The notes below the pieces were generated by a model that ran no database searches, was not told the DNA's origin, and was given only the letters and a program-made list of their open reading frames with translations. A stretch of DNA of 13,124 bases from Bacteroidales bacterium (GTDB lineage: Bacteria; Bacteroidota; Bacteroidia; Bacteroidales; VadinHA17). The stretch spans positions 13,690 to 26,813 of the forward strand of contig DOTV01000200.1 in the NCBI GenBank assembly GCA_003520925.1, read 5' to 3'. The translations under genes and the position numbers were made by a program. Below are positions 1 to 7,379 of this stretch, piece by piece (positions within the stretch are counted from its first letter, which is position 1; every line of letters begins with the position of its first letter).

Positions 1-472
1 TAATCTTCCATATATTTGGAGTCTCAACGGGAAGCTTAATAAAAAGAGCCTTTACTATATTTGATGTGAGGTTAAAGCTGTTTTTATTTTCGGTATAATA
101 CTTTTCCAGCTCATCGTTTATGATAACTGTATCCATCTTCTGACGGATCATCATACTCTGGTATTCATAAACCACAAGATCCTGTCTTGTTTCCTGAATC
201 TGTTCATCAATTGCATTCACCAGTTCGGAAGAAAGGTTTTCTTCAGCTTTCTGGAACATGAGTTCACGCTTTGCCCATTTATTAATATAATTCTGGATCA
301 AAGCTGCGCTGTCGGAAAGGGTTGCAGCTTTCCTTGTCTGTTCAGGAATCTCATCATAATACAGCACTTTAAGACCGGCTTTGGCAACCGGAGTCCGTTT
401 CAGCTGTCTGTTGCTGTTACTGCAACCGGAAAGCACAAATAAGATGATAACAATCGGGATATATCTATTCAT
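1..472 (-). CDS. SurA/PpiC-like peptidyl-prolyl isomerase lipoprotein (partial, N-terminal part)
   Basis: The frame opens with ATG at 472-470 and stays open to the window edge, giving about 157 residues; the C-terminal part is missing. Residues 1-17 form a lipoprotein signal peptide: a hydrophobic run ending in L-S-G-C, with Cys17 as the lipidation site. No acidic residues follow the Cys (S-N-S-N-R-Q), so a periplasmic rather than surface-exposed outer-membrane anchor is my inference. The mature part is a charged helical region resembling the N-terminal chaperone segment of SurA/PpiC proteins, and the motif ELEKYYTENKNSF near residue 120-132 is typical of the stretch just before a parvulin domain; any catalytic domain lies beyond the edge. 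The start overlaps the stop of the upstream parvulin gene by 8 bases (ATGAATAG), implying translational coupling. The lipoprotein call is firm; the isomerase call rests on family resemblance and the neighbour. Confidence 0.8.
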   Translation of the reverse strand, partial: MNRYIPIVIILFVLSGCSNSNRQLKRTPVAKAGLKVLYYDEIPEQTRKAATLSDSAALIQNYINKWAKRELMFQKAEENLSSELVNAIDEQIQETRQDLVVYEYQSMMIRQKMDTVIINDELEKYYTENKNSFNLTSNIVKALFIKLPVETPNIWKI

Positions 473-2441
473 TGCCTAATCTCTTCTTCACTTCATCAAA
501 TACCTGGTTGTCAATATTAACAGGATATTTTTTCTTTAATTCTTTGATCCATTCTTCGGTAAGCCAGTCCTGGTAACCTGAAATCATATCAGTCTGAACT
601 TCATTTAAGGGCAGCGGGACAGGTTCATTTACTTTCAGGATGCTGACAAGTGCCGGGTATCCGTTTTTAATCAGGGAATGCAGGCCAGTGGTCCAGTCAA
701 TCCTGTCTATATCAGCATCATCACCGGATTTCCAGGTCGAAGTTGTTATAGAAAGCAGTGTGTCTCCCTGGTGGTTGAATTTCGAAAGAAGCCTGCTATC
801 GGTGCCGGGTTTCCTTGAATATTTCCTGTATGCTGCCATCAGCCGTTTTGCTCCTTCAGGTTCCCTGAGAGTATAGAGTTTTCCTTCAATGCTCTTCTTC
901 GACAGGTATTCTTTCCTGTGAGCCTCATAATATTTCTGAAGTCCTGCTGAATCTTCCTGTACTCTGTTCCATACATTCCTGGATGATATATCAAACAGAA
1001 GAATACCATCATGAAACTCTTTCATCAGGTACCTGAAATCGGGATATTTTTTCTCAAGAACGGAATTCTCATATTTCATTATCTCGTCAGATGCTATTGA
1101 TTCCAGAGATGTATCGATAAAGTATTCAGGGTTTTTTGTAATAACCATATTGCCCCGTTTTTCGACGTAAGCAGCAAAATCCTTTGCAGAAAGGCTATTC
1201 CCGGCAAATGTATATATGTTTCCTGAGGGGATGTACTTACGGTTATATTTTGAAATACCCTGGATAATCAGAGTGTCAGTGTTATCATTAAACCAGGCGA
1301 GGACAGAAGGATTAATCCTGAAAGAATACTCTTTCTTCAGCCTGTCAATAAAAGATTTCTTACCGAGTGAAATCAGATTTGACTGGTTAAGTTTACTTTC
1401 AAGAAAAGACTTTGACTCTTCATATGAACCGTGAGCTTTTCTGTCAAGCAGTTTGATAATGTGAAATCCGTAAACTGAACGAACAGGTTTTGTATATTCA
1501 CCTGTATCCTTTACTGCAAATGCAGCTTCGGCAAAATCGCTAATTATTTCCCCTGCTCCAAACCAGTTCATTTCACCTCCGTTGACTGCCGATTCCTTAT
1601 GATCCGAATTTTCCGAAGCCAGTTTTCTGAAGGGTTCCCCGTTCTTTAGCCTGGTATAAATATTATTTATTTCCGTTTCTGCCTTCCTGACTATCTGATC
1701 ATCCGATCCGGGAGGAGCCGACTTCATGATATGGGCAACCTTTATTTTACCCATCGAAGGCCGAACGTCTGAAACCTTGATAATATGATATCCGTAAGGA
1801 GTCCTGACTGGCCTTGAAATAGTTCCCTTCGCAAGAGTGTAGGCTGCTTCCTCGAATGGTGTGATCATCTGAAATACAGTAAAATACCCTAAGTTACCAC
1901 CGTTGATCAGAACTGACTTGTCATCTGATGTTGCTTTGGCCACCTGTTCAAATGGTTCTCCCTTAATTATTCTCTCCCGTATATCCATTGCTTTTTTATA
2001 GGCTTTCAGGGTATCTTCAGGAGATGCATCAGGAGTGCAACTGATAAGAATATGGGATGCATTCACCTCAGAAAGCGATCGCTGATATGCCTTACGGAGA
2101 AGCTTCTCCTTAAATTCGGGATCGGTCAGATAATTTTGCGCCAGCTGATTCCTGTAACCATCAAGCTCCTCCCTGAATGCTTTGGTTGTATCGTATCCCT
2201 GTTCAATTGCATCTGCCACCTTAAGCTTAAAAGCGATGAACTGACCGACGTAGTCATTAAGATTCGTCTTAAATTCCGGATCAAGGCTTTTATTGTACAT
2301 TCTTATGAACTCACCAGCCTCAACCTCTCTGCCGGCAACAGTCATCAATATCTTTTCATCAGGCTTCTGGGCAAAACTGAAAGAAGATGACAGAATAAAC
2401 AGAATAAACAGAATAAAAAGCAGAATTGACCTAGTTTTCAT
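465..2441 (-). CDS. Periplasmic peptidyl-prolyl cis-trans isomerase with two parvulin domains (SurA/PrsA-like)
   Basis: This is a 658-residue exported folding catalyst or chaperone for envelope and outer-membrane proteins. Residues 1-24 are a signal peptide with likely cleavage after F-S-F-A. Residues 30-120 are a helical SurA-N-like segment. Parvulin domain 1 spans about 125-225, beginning with ASHILIS and ending with GYHIIKVSD; domain 2 spans about 233-333, beginning with VAHIMKS and ending with GFHIIKLLD. Both keep the G-G-x-(L/M)-x-(Y/W)-F strand (GGNLGYF, GGEMNWF). Residues 340-658 are a long C-terminal region that I cannot assign; it may be a further degenerate chaperone-like domain. 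The gene starts 20 bases after guaB and overlaps the following lipoprotein gene by 8 bases, so it is the middle gene of a minus-strand operon. The hydrophobic core of the signal peptide is built from a 9-base tandem repeat, listed separately. Confidence 0.92.
   Translation of the reverse strand: MKTRSILLFILFILFILSSSFSFAQKPDEKILMTVAGREVEAGEFIRMYNKSLDPEFKTNLNDYVGQFIAFKLKVADAIEQGYDTTKAFREELDGYRNQLAQNYLTDPEFKEKLLRKAYQRSLSEVNASHILISCTPDASPEDTLKAYKKAMDIRERIIKGEPFEQVAKATSDDKSVLINGGNLGYFTVFQMITPFEEAAYTLAKGTISRPVRTPYGYHIIKVSDVRPSMGKIKVAHIMKSAPPGSDDQIVRKAETEINNIYTRLKNGEPFRKLASENSDHKESAVNGGEMNWFGAGEIISDFAEAAFAVKDTGEYTKPVRSVYGFHIIKLLDRKAHGSYEESKSFLESKLNQSNLISLGKKSFIDRLKKEYSFRINPSVLAWFNDNTDTLIIQGISKYNRKYIPSGNIYTFAGNSLSAKDFAAYVEKRGNMVITKNPEYFIDTSLESIASDEIMKYENSVLEKKYPDFRYLMKEFHDGILLFDISSRNVWNRVQEDSAGLQKYYEAHRKEYLSKKSIEGKLYTLREPEGAKRLMAAYRKYSRKPGTDSRLLSKFNHQGDTLLSITTSTWKSGDDADIDRIDWTTGLHSLIKNGYPALVSILKVNEPVPLPLNEVQTDMISGYQDWLTEEWIKELKKKYPVNIDNQVFDEVKKRLGNE
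2391..2417 (-). repeat. Three perfect 9-base tandem repeats coding the signal-peptide core
   Basis: On the plus strand CAGAATAAA is repeated exactly three times, with a partial fourth copy (CAGAAT) three bases further on at 2421. On the coding strand each unit is TTTATTCTG, giving Phe-Ile-Leu three times at residues 9-17 of the parvulin protein. Slippage by one unit would lengthen or shorten the hydrophobic core by three residues without a frameshift. Confidence 0.9.
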
Positions 2442-2461
2442 TATAATAAAAAAGAGTGCCG

Positions 2462-3943
2462 TTATTCGAAAGATTTTCTGCTGTAATTGGGAGACTCTCT
2501 GGTTATCGCCACATCGTGCGGATGGCTTTCAATAATTCCGGAGTGTGTGATTCTGACAAACTTACTCTCTTTCTTGAGAACAGCAATGTTTTTGGCTCCC
2601 ACATAACCCATTCCTGATCTTAGTCCACCTGTCATCTGGTAAATAACTTCCGACAGATTTCCCTTAAAGGGAACCCTGGCTTCAATCCCTTCGGGCACCA
2701 GCTTCCGGATATCATCCTCCATGTCCTGGAAATACCTGTCCTTGGAGCCCTGCTGCATTGCCTCGATTGACCCCATACCCCGGTATGCCTTGAATTTACG
2801 ACCGTTATATATTATTGTGTCACCGGGTGACTCCTCGACTCCTGCAAAAAGCGACCCTGCCATAATTGAATCAGCCCCTGATGCTATTGCCTTAATTATA
2901 TCCCCCGAATATCTTATTCCTCCGTCTGCGATAACCGGTACACCGGATCCATCAATCGCCTTTGCCACGTTGTAAATTGCAGAAAGCTGAGGTATCCCAA
3001 CTCCCGCTATCACCCTGGTTGTGCAGATTGATCCCGGGCCTATTCCAACCTTGACTGCATCCGCTCCCTCGTTTGCAAGCATTTTGGCTGCCTCTGCCGT
3101 TCCAATATTGCCAGCTACAACTTCGGTAGAAGGATATGCTTTCTTAATTTCCTTCAGAATTCTTATCACACTTTTTGTATGGGCATGGGCGGTGTCTATT
3201 ACAATAGCATCGACACCTGAATTTATTAGTGCTTCAACCCTCTGAAGAGTGTCCGATGCTATGCCGACAGCAGCAGCGACTCTAAGCCTTCCCTTGTCGT
3301 CCTTGCATGAGTTCGGACGATCCTTCGTTTTTGTTATATCCTTGTATGTGATAAGGCCAATTAGCTTTCCTGATTCATCTACCATGGGCAGCTTTTCAAT
3401 TTTATGCTTCTGAAGAATCCTTGCTGCAGCTTGAAGGGTGGTCTGGTGATTAGTTGTTATCAGGTTTGTGGTCATCACCTCTGTTATTTTCTTTGTACGG
3501 TTGTTTTCAAACCTCAAATCCCTGTTTGTGACAATTCCCTTAAGAATGCCACCGTCATCTATGACAGGAATACCACCTATCCTGTACTCACTCATAAGGC
3601 TCATTGCTTCACCTACTGATGCCTCAAGGCCTATAGTAATAGGGTCAAAAATCATTACATTCTCAGCCCTCTTGACCCTTTTTACCTGGGAGGCCTGCTT
3701 TTCAACCGACATATTTTTATGGATCACACCAATGCCACCTTCACGGGCAATAGCAATAGCCAGTTCATCTTCAGTTACCGTATCCATGGCAGCCGAAACA
3801 ATGGGAGTGTTTATCCGTATGTTCCTGCTGAACATTGAGCTTAAATCGACCTCACGGGGAAGAACCTCGGAATATGAAGGAATAAGGAGCACATCATCAA
3901 AGGTTAATCCTTCATAGAGTATTTTATCCTTAATAAATGACAT
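2462..3943 (-). CDS. guaB: IMP dehydrogenase
   Basis: This enzyme oxidises IMP to XMP with NAD+, the committed step of GTP synthesis, in the cytosol. The 493-residue length is usual for bacterial IMPDH. Residues 8-95 begin the TIM barrel (LTFDDVLLIP near 13-22; NTPIVSAAMDTV near 45-56). Two CBS domains are inserted at about 99-150 and 158-207. The catalytic loop GPGSIC places the nucleophile at Cys307; the IMP phosphate site ADGGIRYSGD lies near 339-348, the GMGSIEAM substrate loop at 389-396, and the catalytic Arg-Tyr pair of the flap is probably R403-Y404. I chose the ATG at 3943 because MSFIKDK matches the family N-terminus and a good ribosome site (AAAGGA) lies 7 bases upstream; an in-frame ATG at 3973 would add ten unlikely residues. 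It is the first gene of the operon leading into two parvulin genes and diverges from recQ. Confidence 0.98.
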   Translation of the reverse strand: MSFIKDKILYEGLTFDDVLLIPSYSEVLPREVDLSSMFSRNIRINTPIVSAAMDTVTEDELAIAIAREGGIGVIHKNMSVEKQASQVKRVKRAENVMIFDPITIGLEASVGEAMSLMSEYRIGGIPVIDDGGILKGIVTNRDLRFENNRTKKITEVMTTNLITTNHQTTLQAAARILQKHKIEKLPMVDESGKLIGLITYKDITKTKDRPNSCKDDKGRLRVAAAVGIASDTLQRVEALINSGVDAIVIDTAHAHTKSVIRILKEIKKAYPSTEVVAGNIGTAEAAKMLANEGADAVKVGIGPGSICTTRVIAGVGIPQLSAIYNVAKAIDGSGVPVIADGGIRYSGDIIKAIASGADSIMAGSLFAGVEESPGDTIIYNGRKFKAYRGMGSIEAMQQGSKDRYFQDMEDDIRKLVPEGIEARVPFKGNLSEVIYQMTGGLRSGMGYVGAKNIAVLKKESKFVRITHSGIIESHPHDVAITRESPNYSRKSFE

Positions 3944-3950
3944 TTTATGA

Positions 3951-3956
3951 TCCTTT
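3951..3956 (-). promoter_or_regulatory. Shine-Dalgarno site of guaB
   Basis: AAAGGA on the minus strand, 7 bases before the ATG at 3943. It lies between the two candidate starts and decides in favour of 3943 over 3973. Confidence 0.7.
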
Positions 3957-4009
3957 AGTTTTTGTGGGCGCAAATTACTAAAAAAAACAGGACTCTGAAA
4001 ACAAGTTAT

Positions 4010-4017
4010 TACATTTG
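4010..4017 (+). promoter_or_regulatory. Candidate Bacteroidota -7 box for recQ
   Basis: TACATTTG matches the TAnnTTTG -7 consensus of the Bacteroidota primary sigma factor. No convincing -33 TTTG lies 17-23 bases upstream. If the box is used, transcription would begin only about 4-7 bases downstream of it, essentially at the recQ ATG (4021). The match could be chance in this AT-rich gap. Confidence 0.45.
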
Positions 4018-4020
4018 TAT

Positions 4021-5943
4021 ATGACTCAGCAATCTGTGAATATTGAACAGTGCAAAAAAATACTTACCAGATACTGGGGATTCACTACTTTCAAGCCACT
4101 TCAGGAGGATATAATAAGGTCAGTAATTGAAGGCCGGGATACCCTCGCACTGATGCCCACGGGAGGCGGCAAATCAATAACATTCCAGGTGCCTGCCCTT
4201 GCAAAGGAAGGTACCTGTCTTGTTATAACACCCCTCATAGCTTTGATGAAGGAGCAGGTTAACAGGCTGAACAGTCTGGAAATAAAATCGCTTATGATCC
4301 ATTCGGCAATGTCGAGGGAAGAGATCGACATTACGATTGAGAACTGCATTTACGGGGATTATAAGTTCCTTTATGTATCGCCTGAGCGGATATCAACCCA
4401 GCTGTTTCAGGGCAAGGTTGGCCGGATTAACCTGTCGCTTATTGCAATTGATGAAGCGCATTGCATATCACAATGGGGTTACGATTTCAGGCCGTCGTAC
4501 CTGAAAATAGCAACCCTTAGAGAAAAGATATCTCCTGATGTACCGTTCCTTGCACTTACTGCCACAGCAACACAGAATGTCATTGAGGACATAATGGATA
4601 AGCTGGCATTCAGGACAAGAAATGTGCTTAAAACAAGTTTTGAAAGGAAAAATATTTCCTACCTGGTGAGGCAGGTGGAGGAGAAAGGTTCATACCTGGT
4701 AAAAACCCTAAACAGAGTCGGCGGAAGCGGGATAGTTTATGTGAGGAGCAGAAAGAGGTGCAAGGAGGTAGCCGAGATGCTCTCCGGTCAGGGTATTGTA
4801 GCCGATTTTTATCATGCCGGACTGCCCGATGAACTGAGAGATAAAAAACAGGCATCATGGACAACAGGCAAGACAAGGGTAATTGTTGCAACCAATGCCT
4901 TTGGAATGGGAATTGACAAGGCTGATGTACGTTTTGTTATCCACTGGGACGTTCCTGATTCGATAGAAAACTATTTTCAGGAGAGCGGAAGGGCAGGAAG
5001 AGATAACAAACCTGCTTATGCCGTTCTTTTATATTCCCCTTCAGATAAAACGCGTCTGAACGACTCTCTGAGACAAAAATTTCCTCCGATTGACAGGATC
5101 AAGGACACCTATGAAGCCCTTTGCAATTTTCTTATGGTACCCCTCGGAGCAGGCAAAGACAACGTCTTTGATTTTAATATGGCGGAATTTGTCTCTCGTT
5201 ACAGGCTTCCGGTTATCGAAACATTCAACAGCCTGGCGTTTCTTCAGAGAGAGGGGTATGTTGAATTTACCGAAGAGATAAATAATCCTTCACGCGTTCA
5301 TTTTATTGTCGGACGGGATGACCTCTACAAGTTCCAGGTGGCAAACGAACCATTCGACGGATTCATTAAATTGATGCTCAGATCGTACACGGGGATGTTT
5401 ACCGAATTTGTAGTAATAAATGAAGAGAGCCTTTCAAAAAAAGCTGCAATTACAAGGGAAACAGTATATCAATACCTTGTTAAGCTCTCATCGATGAATA
5501 TTATCAGGTACATACCTGGTAAGAAAACATCTCTGGTGATATTTACCGAAGAACGCCTTGAGAGAAAAGCATTGATGATCTCACCGGACAACTATCTTCA
5601 TGTAAGGGAAAAATATTCTGCCCGTCTTGAAAAAATGATCGAATATGGTGAATCTAAAAACAGGTGCAGGTCCGTAATGCTGCTTGACTATTTTGGGGAA
5701 GAATCGGACAGGTGTGGTACCTGCGACGTGTGCAGGGAAAGAAATGAACTCGACCTGAGCAAGTATGAATTTGATATCATCCTTGAGGAGATCAAGGCTA
5801 TCCTTTCAGAAAAGAACCCCGATCCCGAAGAGATGGTGGCTATGTTAAGCTACCCGGAAGAGAAAGTGATTAAAGTGATCAGGTGGCTGCTTGATCATAA
5901 TAAAATTATTCAGGACAGCGATCACAGACTTTCATGGAAATGA
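4021..5943 (+). CDS. recQ: RecQ-family ATP-dependent 3'-5' DNA helicase
   Basis: RecQ helicases unwind forked and recombination DNA in repair and replication restart. The 640-residue protein (from ATG 4021) shows motif 0 (FKPLQ, Q28), Walker A PTGGGKS (46-52), the DEAH box at 144-147 followed by CISQWGYDFRPSY, the motif V region ATNAFGMGIDK and motif VI ESGRAGRD (from 321). A zinc site follows at C549-X15-C565-X2-C568-X2-C571, nearly the spacing of E. coli RecQ, but about 200 residues later in the chain than expected. The intervening part holds two winged-helix-like stretches (about 381-410 and 470-515). After the zinc site only about 70 residues remain, looking like another small helical or winged domain; I see no HRDC domain. 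A TTG at 4015 could add two residues but ATG is preferred. There is no Shine-Dalgarno site. It is convergent with the DUF1080 gene downstream. Confidence 0.95.
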   Translation: MTQQSVNIEQCKKILTRYWGFTTFKPLQEDIIRSVIEGRDTLALMPTGGGKSITFQVPALAKEGTCLVITPLIALMKEQVNRLNSLEIKSLMIHSAMSREEIDITIENCIYGDYKFLYVSPERISTQLFQGKVGRINLSLIAIDEAHCISQWGYDFRPSYLKIATLREKISPDVPFLALTATATQNVIEDIMDKLAFRTRNVLKTSFERKNISYLVRQVEEKGSYLVKTLNRVGGSGIVYVRSRKRCKEVAEMLSGQGIVADFYHAGLPDELRDKKQASWTTGKTRVIVATNAFGMGIDKADVRFVIHWDVPDSIENYFQESGRAGRDNKPAYAVLLYSPSDKTRLNDSLRQKFPPIDRIKDTYEALCNFLMVPLGAGKDNVFDFNMAEFVSRYRLPVIETFNSLAFLQREGYVEFTEEINNPSRVHFIVGRDDLYKFQVANEPFDGFIKLMLRSYTGMFTEFVVINEESLSKKAAITRETVYQYLVKLSSMNIIRYIPGKKTSLVIFTEERLERKALMISPDNYLHVREKYSARLEKMIEYGESKNRCRSVMLLDYFGEESDRCGTCDVCRERNELDLSKYEFDIILEEIKAILSEKNPDPEEMVAMLSYPEEKVIKVIRWLLDHNKIIQDSDHRLSWK

Positions 5944-5954
5944 ATCACCCGGCT

Positions 5955-5977
5955 AGCGCGGATTTGTAATCCGAGCT
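5955..5977. terminator. REP-like hairpin at convergent gene ends; possible bidirectional terminator
   Basis: CGGATT (5959-5964), loop TGT and AATCCG (5968-5973) form a perfect 6-base stem. After one G/A mismatch it extends by AGC/GCT, for nine paired positions in all. It lies 11 bases past the recQ stop and about 46 bases past the stop of the convergent lipoprotein gene. The following plus-strand bases are T-rich (TATTTTGATCTTT) but not a clean T run, so termination is plausible rather than shown. The sequence also resembles small dispersed palindromes common between genes in Bacteroidota. Confidence 0.5.
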
Positions 5978-5990
5978 TATTTTGATCTTT

Positions 5991-6025
5991 CCTCGGTCTT
6001 CGGTCTTCGGTCCTCGGTCCTCCCT
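5991..6025. repeat. Heptanucleotide tandem repeat, (C[C/T]TCGGT)4 plus a degenerate fifth unit
   Basis: The units are CCTCGGT, CTTCGGT, CTTCGGT, CCTCGGT and a decayed CCTCCCT. The last overlaps the stop codon (plus-strand CTA at 6024-6026) of the minus-strand DUF1080 lipoprotein gene. On the minus strand it reads as repeated ACCGAGG/ACCGAAG. No function is apparent. A seven-base period would shift any reading frame, but the array lies almost entirely outside both flanking genes. Confidence 0.9.
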
Positions 6026-7295
6026 ACAGTTCAGACAGATTAAAATTCCTCCACCGGACCTTTATTCCTCCACCGCTATGTATCTGAAGCAATATCCGCC
6101 CTTTACCCTGACCGATTTTCTGGTCAGTCAGGTCAGTCATCACTTCACCGTTAAGCCATGTTGTGACTTTGTCTCCGGCAACCTTGATCCTCATTTTATT
6201 CCAGTCATCTTTCTTAAGGATGTTCTCTTTTTCTTCGGGAATCTGATAAATCCATCCTCTCCCGTAAGATTCATAAATTCCGCCCGTATCATTTCCGGGA
6301 GGTGCAACTTCAACCTGCCATCCTGATATCTCGACCCCTTTTTTAATATAAGAGCGTATAAATACTCCGCTGTTTCCGTTTGCCTCTTCCTTGAATTCAA
6401 GGCTGAGATCGAAATCATTATAGTATTTTCTTGTTCCAAGATAGCCGTACTCTTTGTCAGGTCCGCTTTCGCAAACCAGCTCACCGTCCTTAACATACCA
6501 CAATTCAGTGCCATAGACATCCCAGCCTGTAAGATCTTTTCCGTTGAATAGTGATTCCTGCCCTGGCTTTCGGGGCAGTTCCTTTATTTTCATATTTCTG
6601 AACCAAACCCTGCTGCCATGGTCCTGAACGGCAAAGACTCCGCTTCTTGCCAGTCCGTATTCCGGAGCATTTTCCCATTTACCGCTACCTTTCCGTGAAA
6701 ACCAGTCATCTGACCAGGCCTCAAACTCGAGCACCTTCTCTCCATTAAGCCAGTTTTCGACATGACCGTTGTCGAAAACAATCTTTGAAGTATTCCATTC
6801 GCCGGCAGGCATAAGTTTTTTCTTTGCCGGATCGCAAATATACATCGCATAATCTGCTCCTGCTTTCTGCCATTCCTCGATAGGTGAAGCGAAACCGGCA
6901 TCATCAATTAACTGATATTCGGGTCCGGTTACATAGGGTACCTTATATTCCGGTCTTTCAACAACATGGTAAAGGAGTCCGCTGTTCCCTCCGTCAGAGA
7001 TCTTCCAGTCGAATGCAATAATGAAATTTTCATATTGTTTTTCAGTAACAATATAACCTGTACTGTCGCTTCCCTTACCAAGGGAGGTAAGAGTTCCTTT
7101 TTCGGCCACCCATGGAGCTTGAATAACCGAATCGCCTTTGAAATCGCGCCAGCCGTTAAGGGTTTTGCCATCAAAAAGGAGTTTCCAGCCATCCGCAGCT
7201 TCCTGATCGGTAAGCTTGTTCTGGCCTTGTTTGCAACCTGAAAAAGACAACCCCGTAATAATTATCACGAGCAAAAAGGAGATTCTTTGTTTCAT
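6024..7295 (-). CDS. Lipoprotein with two DUF1080 (3-keto-disaccharide hydrolase-like) domains
   Basis: The 423-residue protein has a lipoprotein signal peptide ending in L-S-F-S-G-C (Cys21). Two copies of the DUF1080 concanavalin-like fold follow, at about 36-239 and 246-421. The copies match block by block: LFDGKTLNGW with LFNGKDLTGW, GNSGLLYHV with GNSGVFIRS, WNTSKIVF with WNKMRIKV, and NWLNGEKV with TWLNGEVM. Members of this family include 3-keto-glycoside hydrolases, and the domain is also common in secreted glycan-binding or glycan-hydrolysing proteins of Bacteroidota and Planctomycetota, so a role in sugar or glycoside use at the outer membrane is likely; the substrate cannot be read from the sequence. 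No acidic surface-export signal follows the Cys. No SusC/D or oxidoreductase gene neighbours it, so this is an orphan rather than part of a utilisation locus. It diverges from the DUF5063 operon. Confidence 0.92.
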   Translation of the reverse strand: MKQRISFLLVIIITGLSFSGCKQGQNKLTDQEAADGWKLLFDGKTLNGWRDFKGDSVIQAPWVAEKGTLTSLGKGSDSTGYIVTEKQYENFIIAFDWKISDGGNSGLLYHVVERPEYKVPYVTGPEYQLIDDAGFASPIEEWQKAGADYAMYICDPAKKKLMPAGEWNTSKIVFDNGHVENWLNGEKVLEFEAWSDDWFSRKGSGKWENAPEYGLARSGVFAVQDHGSRVWFRNMKIKELPRKPGQESLFNGKDLTGWDVYGTELWYVKDGELVCESGPDKEYGYLGTRKYYNDFDLSLEFKEEANGNSGVFIRSYIKKGVEISGWQVEVAPPGNDTGGIYESYGRGWIYQIPEEKENILKKDDWNKMRIKVAGDKVTTWLNGEVMTDLTDQKIGQGKGRILLQIHSGGGIKVRWRNFNLSEL

Positions 7296-7346
7296 ATTTA
7301 TGAAATTTTAATGTTACTGAAGTGCCTAAAGTTAGAAATTATTGAA

Positions 7347-7359
7347 ATGCATCTTGCAT
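7347..7359. promoter_or_regulatory. Small dyad, ATGCA-TCT-TGCAT
   Basis: A perfect 5-base inverted repeat with a 3-base spacer, 4 bases from a longer palindrome. It may be half of a composite operator, or chance. Confidence 0.35.
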
Positions 7360-7363
7360 GGAC

Positions 7364-7379
7364 CATTATTTAAATAATG
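7364..7379. promoter_or_regulatory. 16-base perfect palindrome, candidate operator
   Basis: CATTATTTAAATAATG reads identically on both strands without a spacer. It lies about 85 bases from the start of the DUF1080 gene and 67 bases upstream of the -7 box of the DUF5063 operon, a position that suits a dimeric regulator controlling one or both. The centre is pure A+T, so cruciform or chance origin is possible. No regulator gene is adjacent. Confidence 0.45.

Noticed and set aside
3468..3917. A 149-codon open frame on the plus strand inside guaB
   Set aside because: It lies entirely antisense to a strongly conserved IMP dehydrogenase, has no ribosome site and encodes a low-complexity Ser/Ile-rich product; it is a by-product of the coding strand.
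3944..3973. Extended guaB start at the upstream ATG (3973)
   Set aside because: The ten extra residues are not family-like, and the ribosome site AAAGGA lies downstream of that ATG, 7 bases before the ATG at 3943.
5991..6025. Possible CRISPR repeats
   Set aside because: The unit is 7 bases with no spacers, and no cas genes are present; it is a simple tandem array.
6024..7295. The DUF1080 lipoprotein as part of a polysaccharide utilisation locus or 3-keto-glycoside pathway cluster
   Set aside because: No SusC/SusD pair, oxidoreductase, transporter or regulator gene lies within the window on either side.
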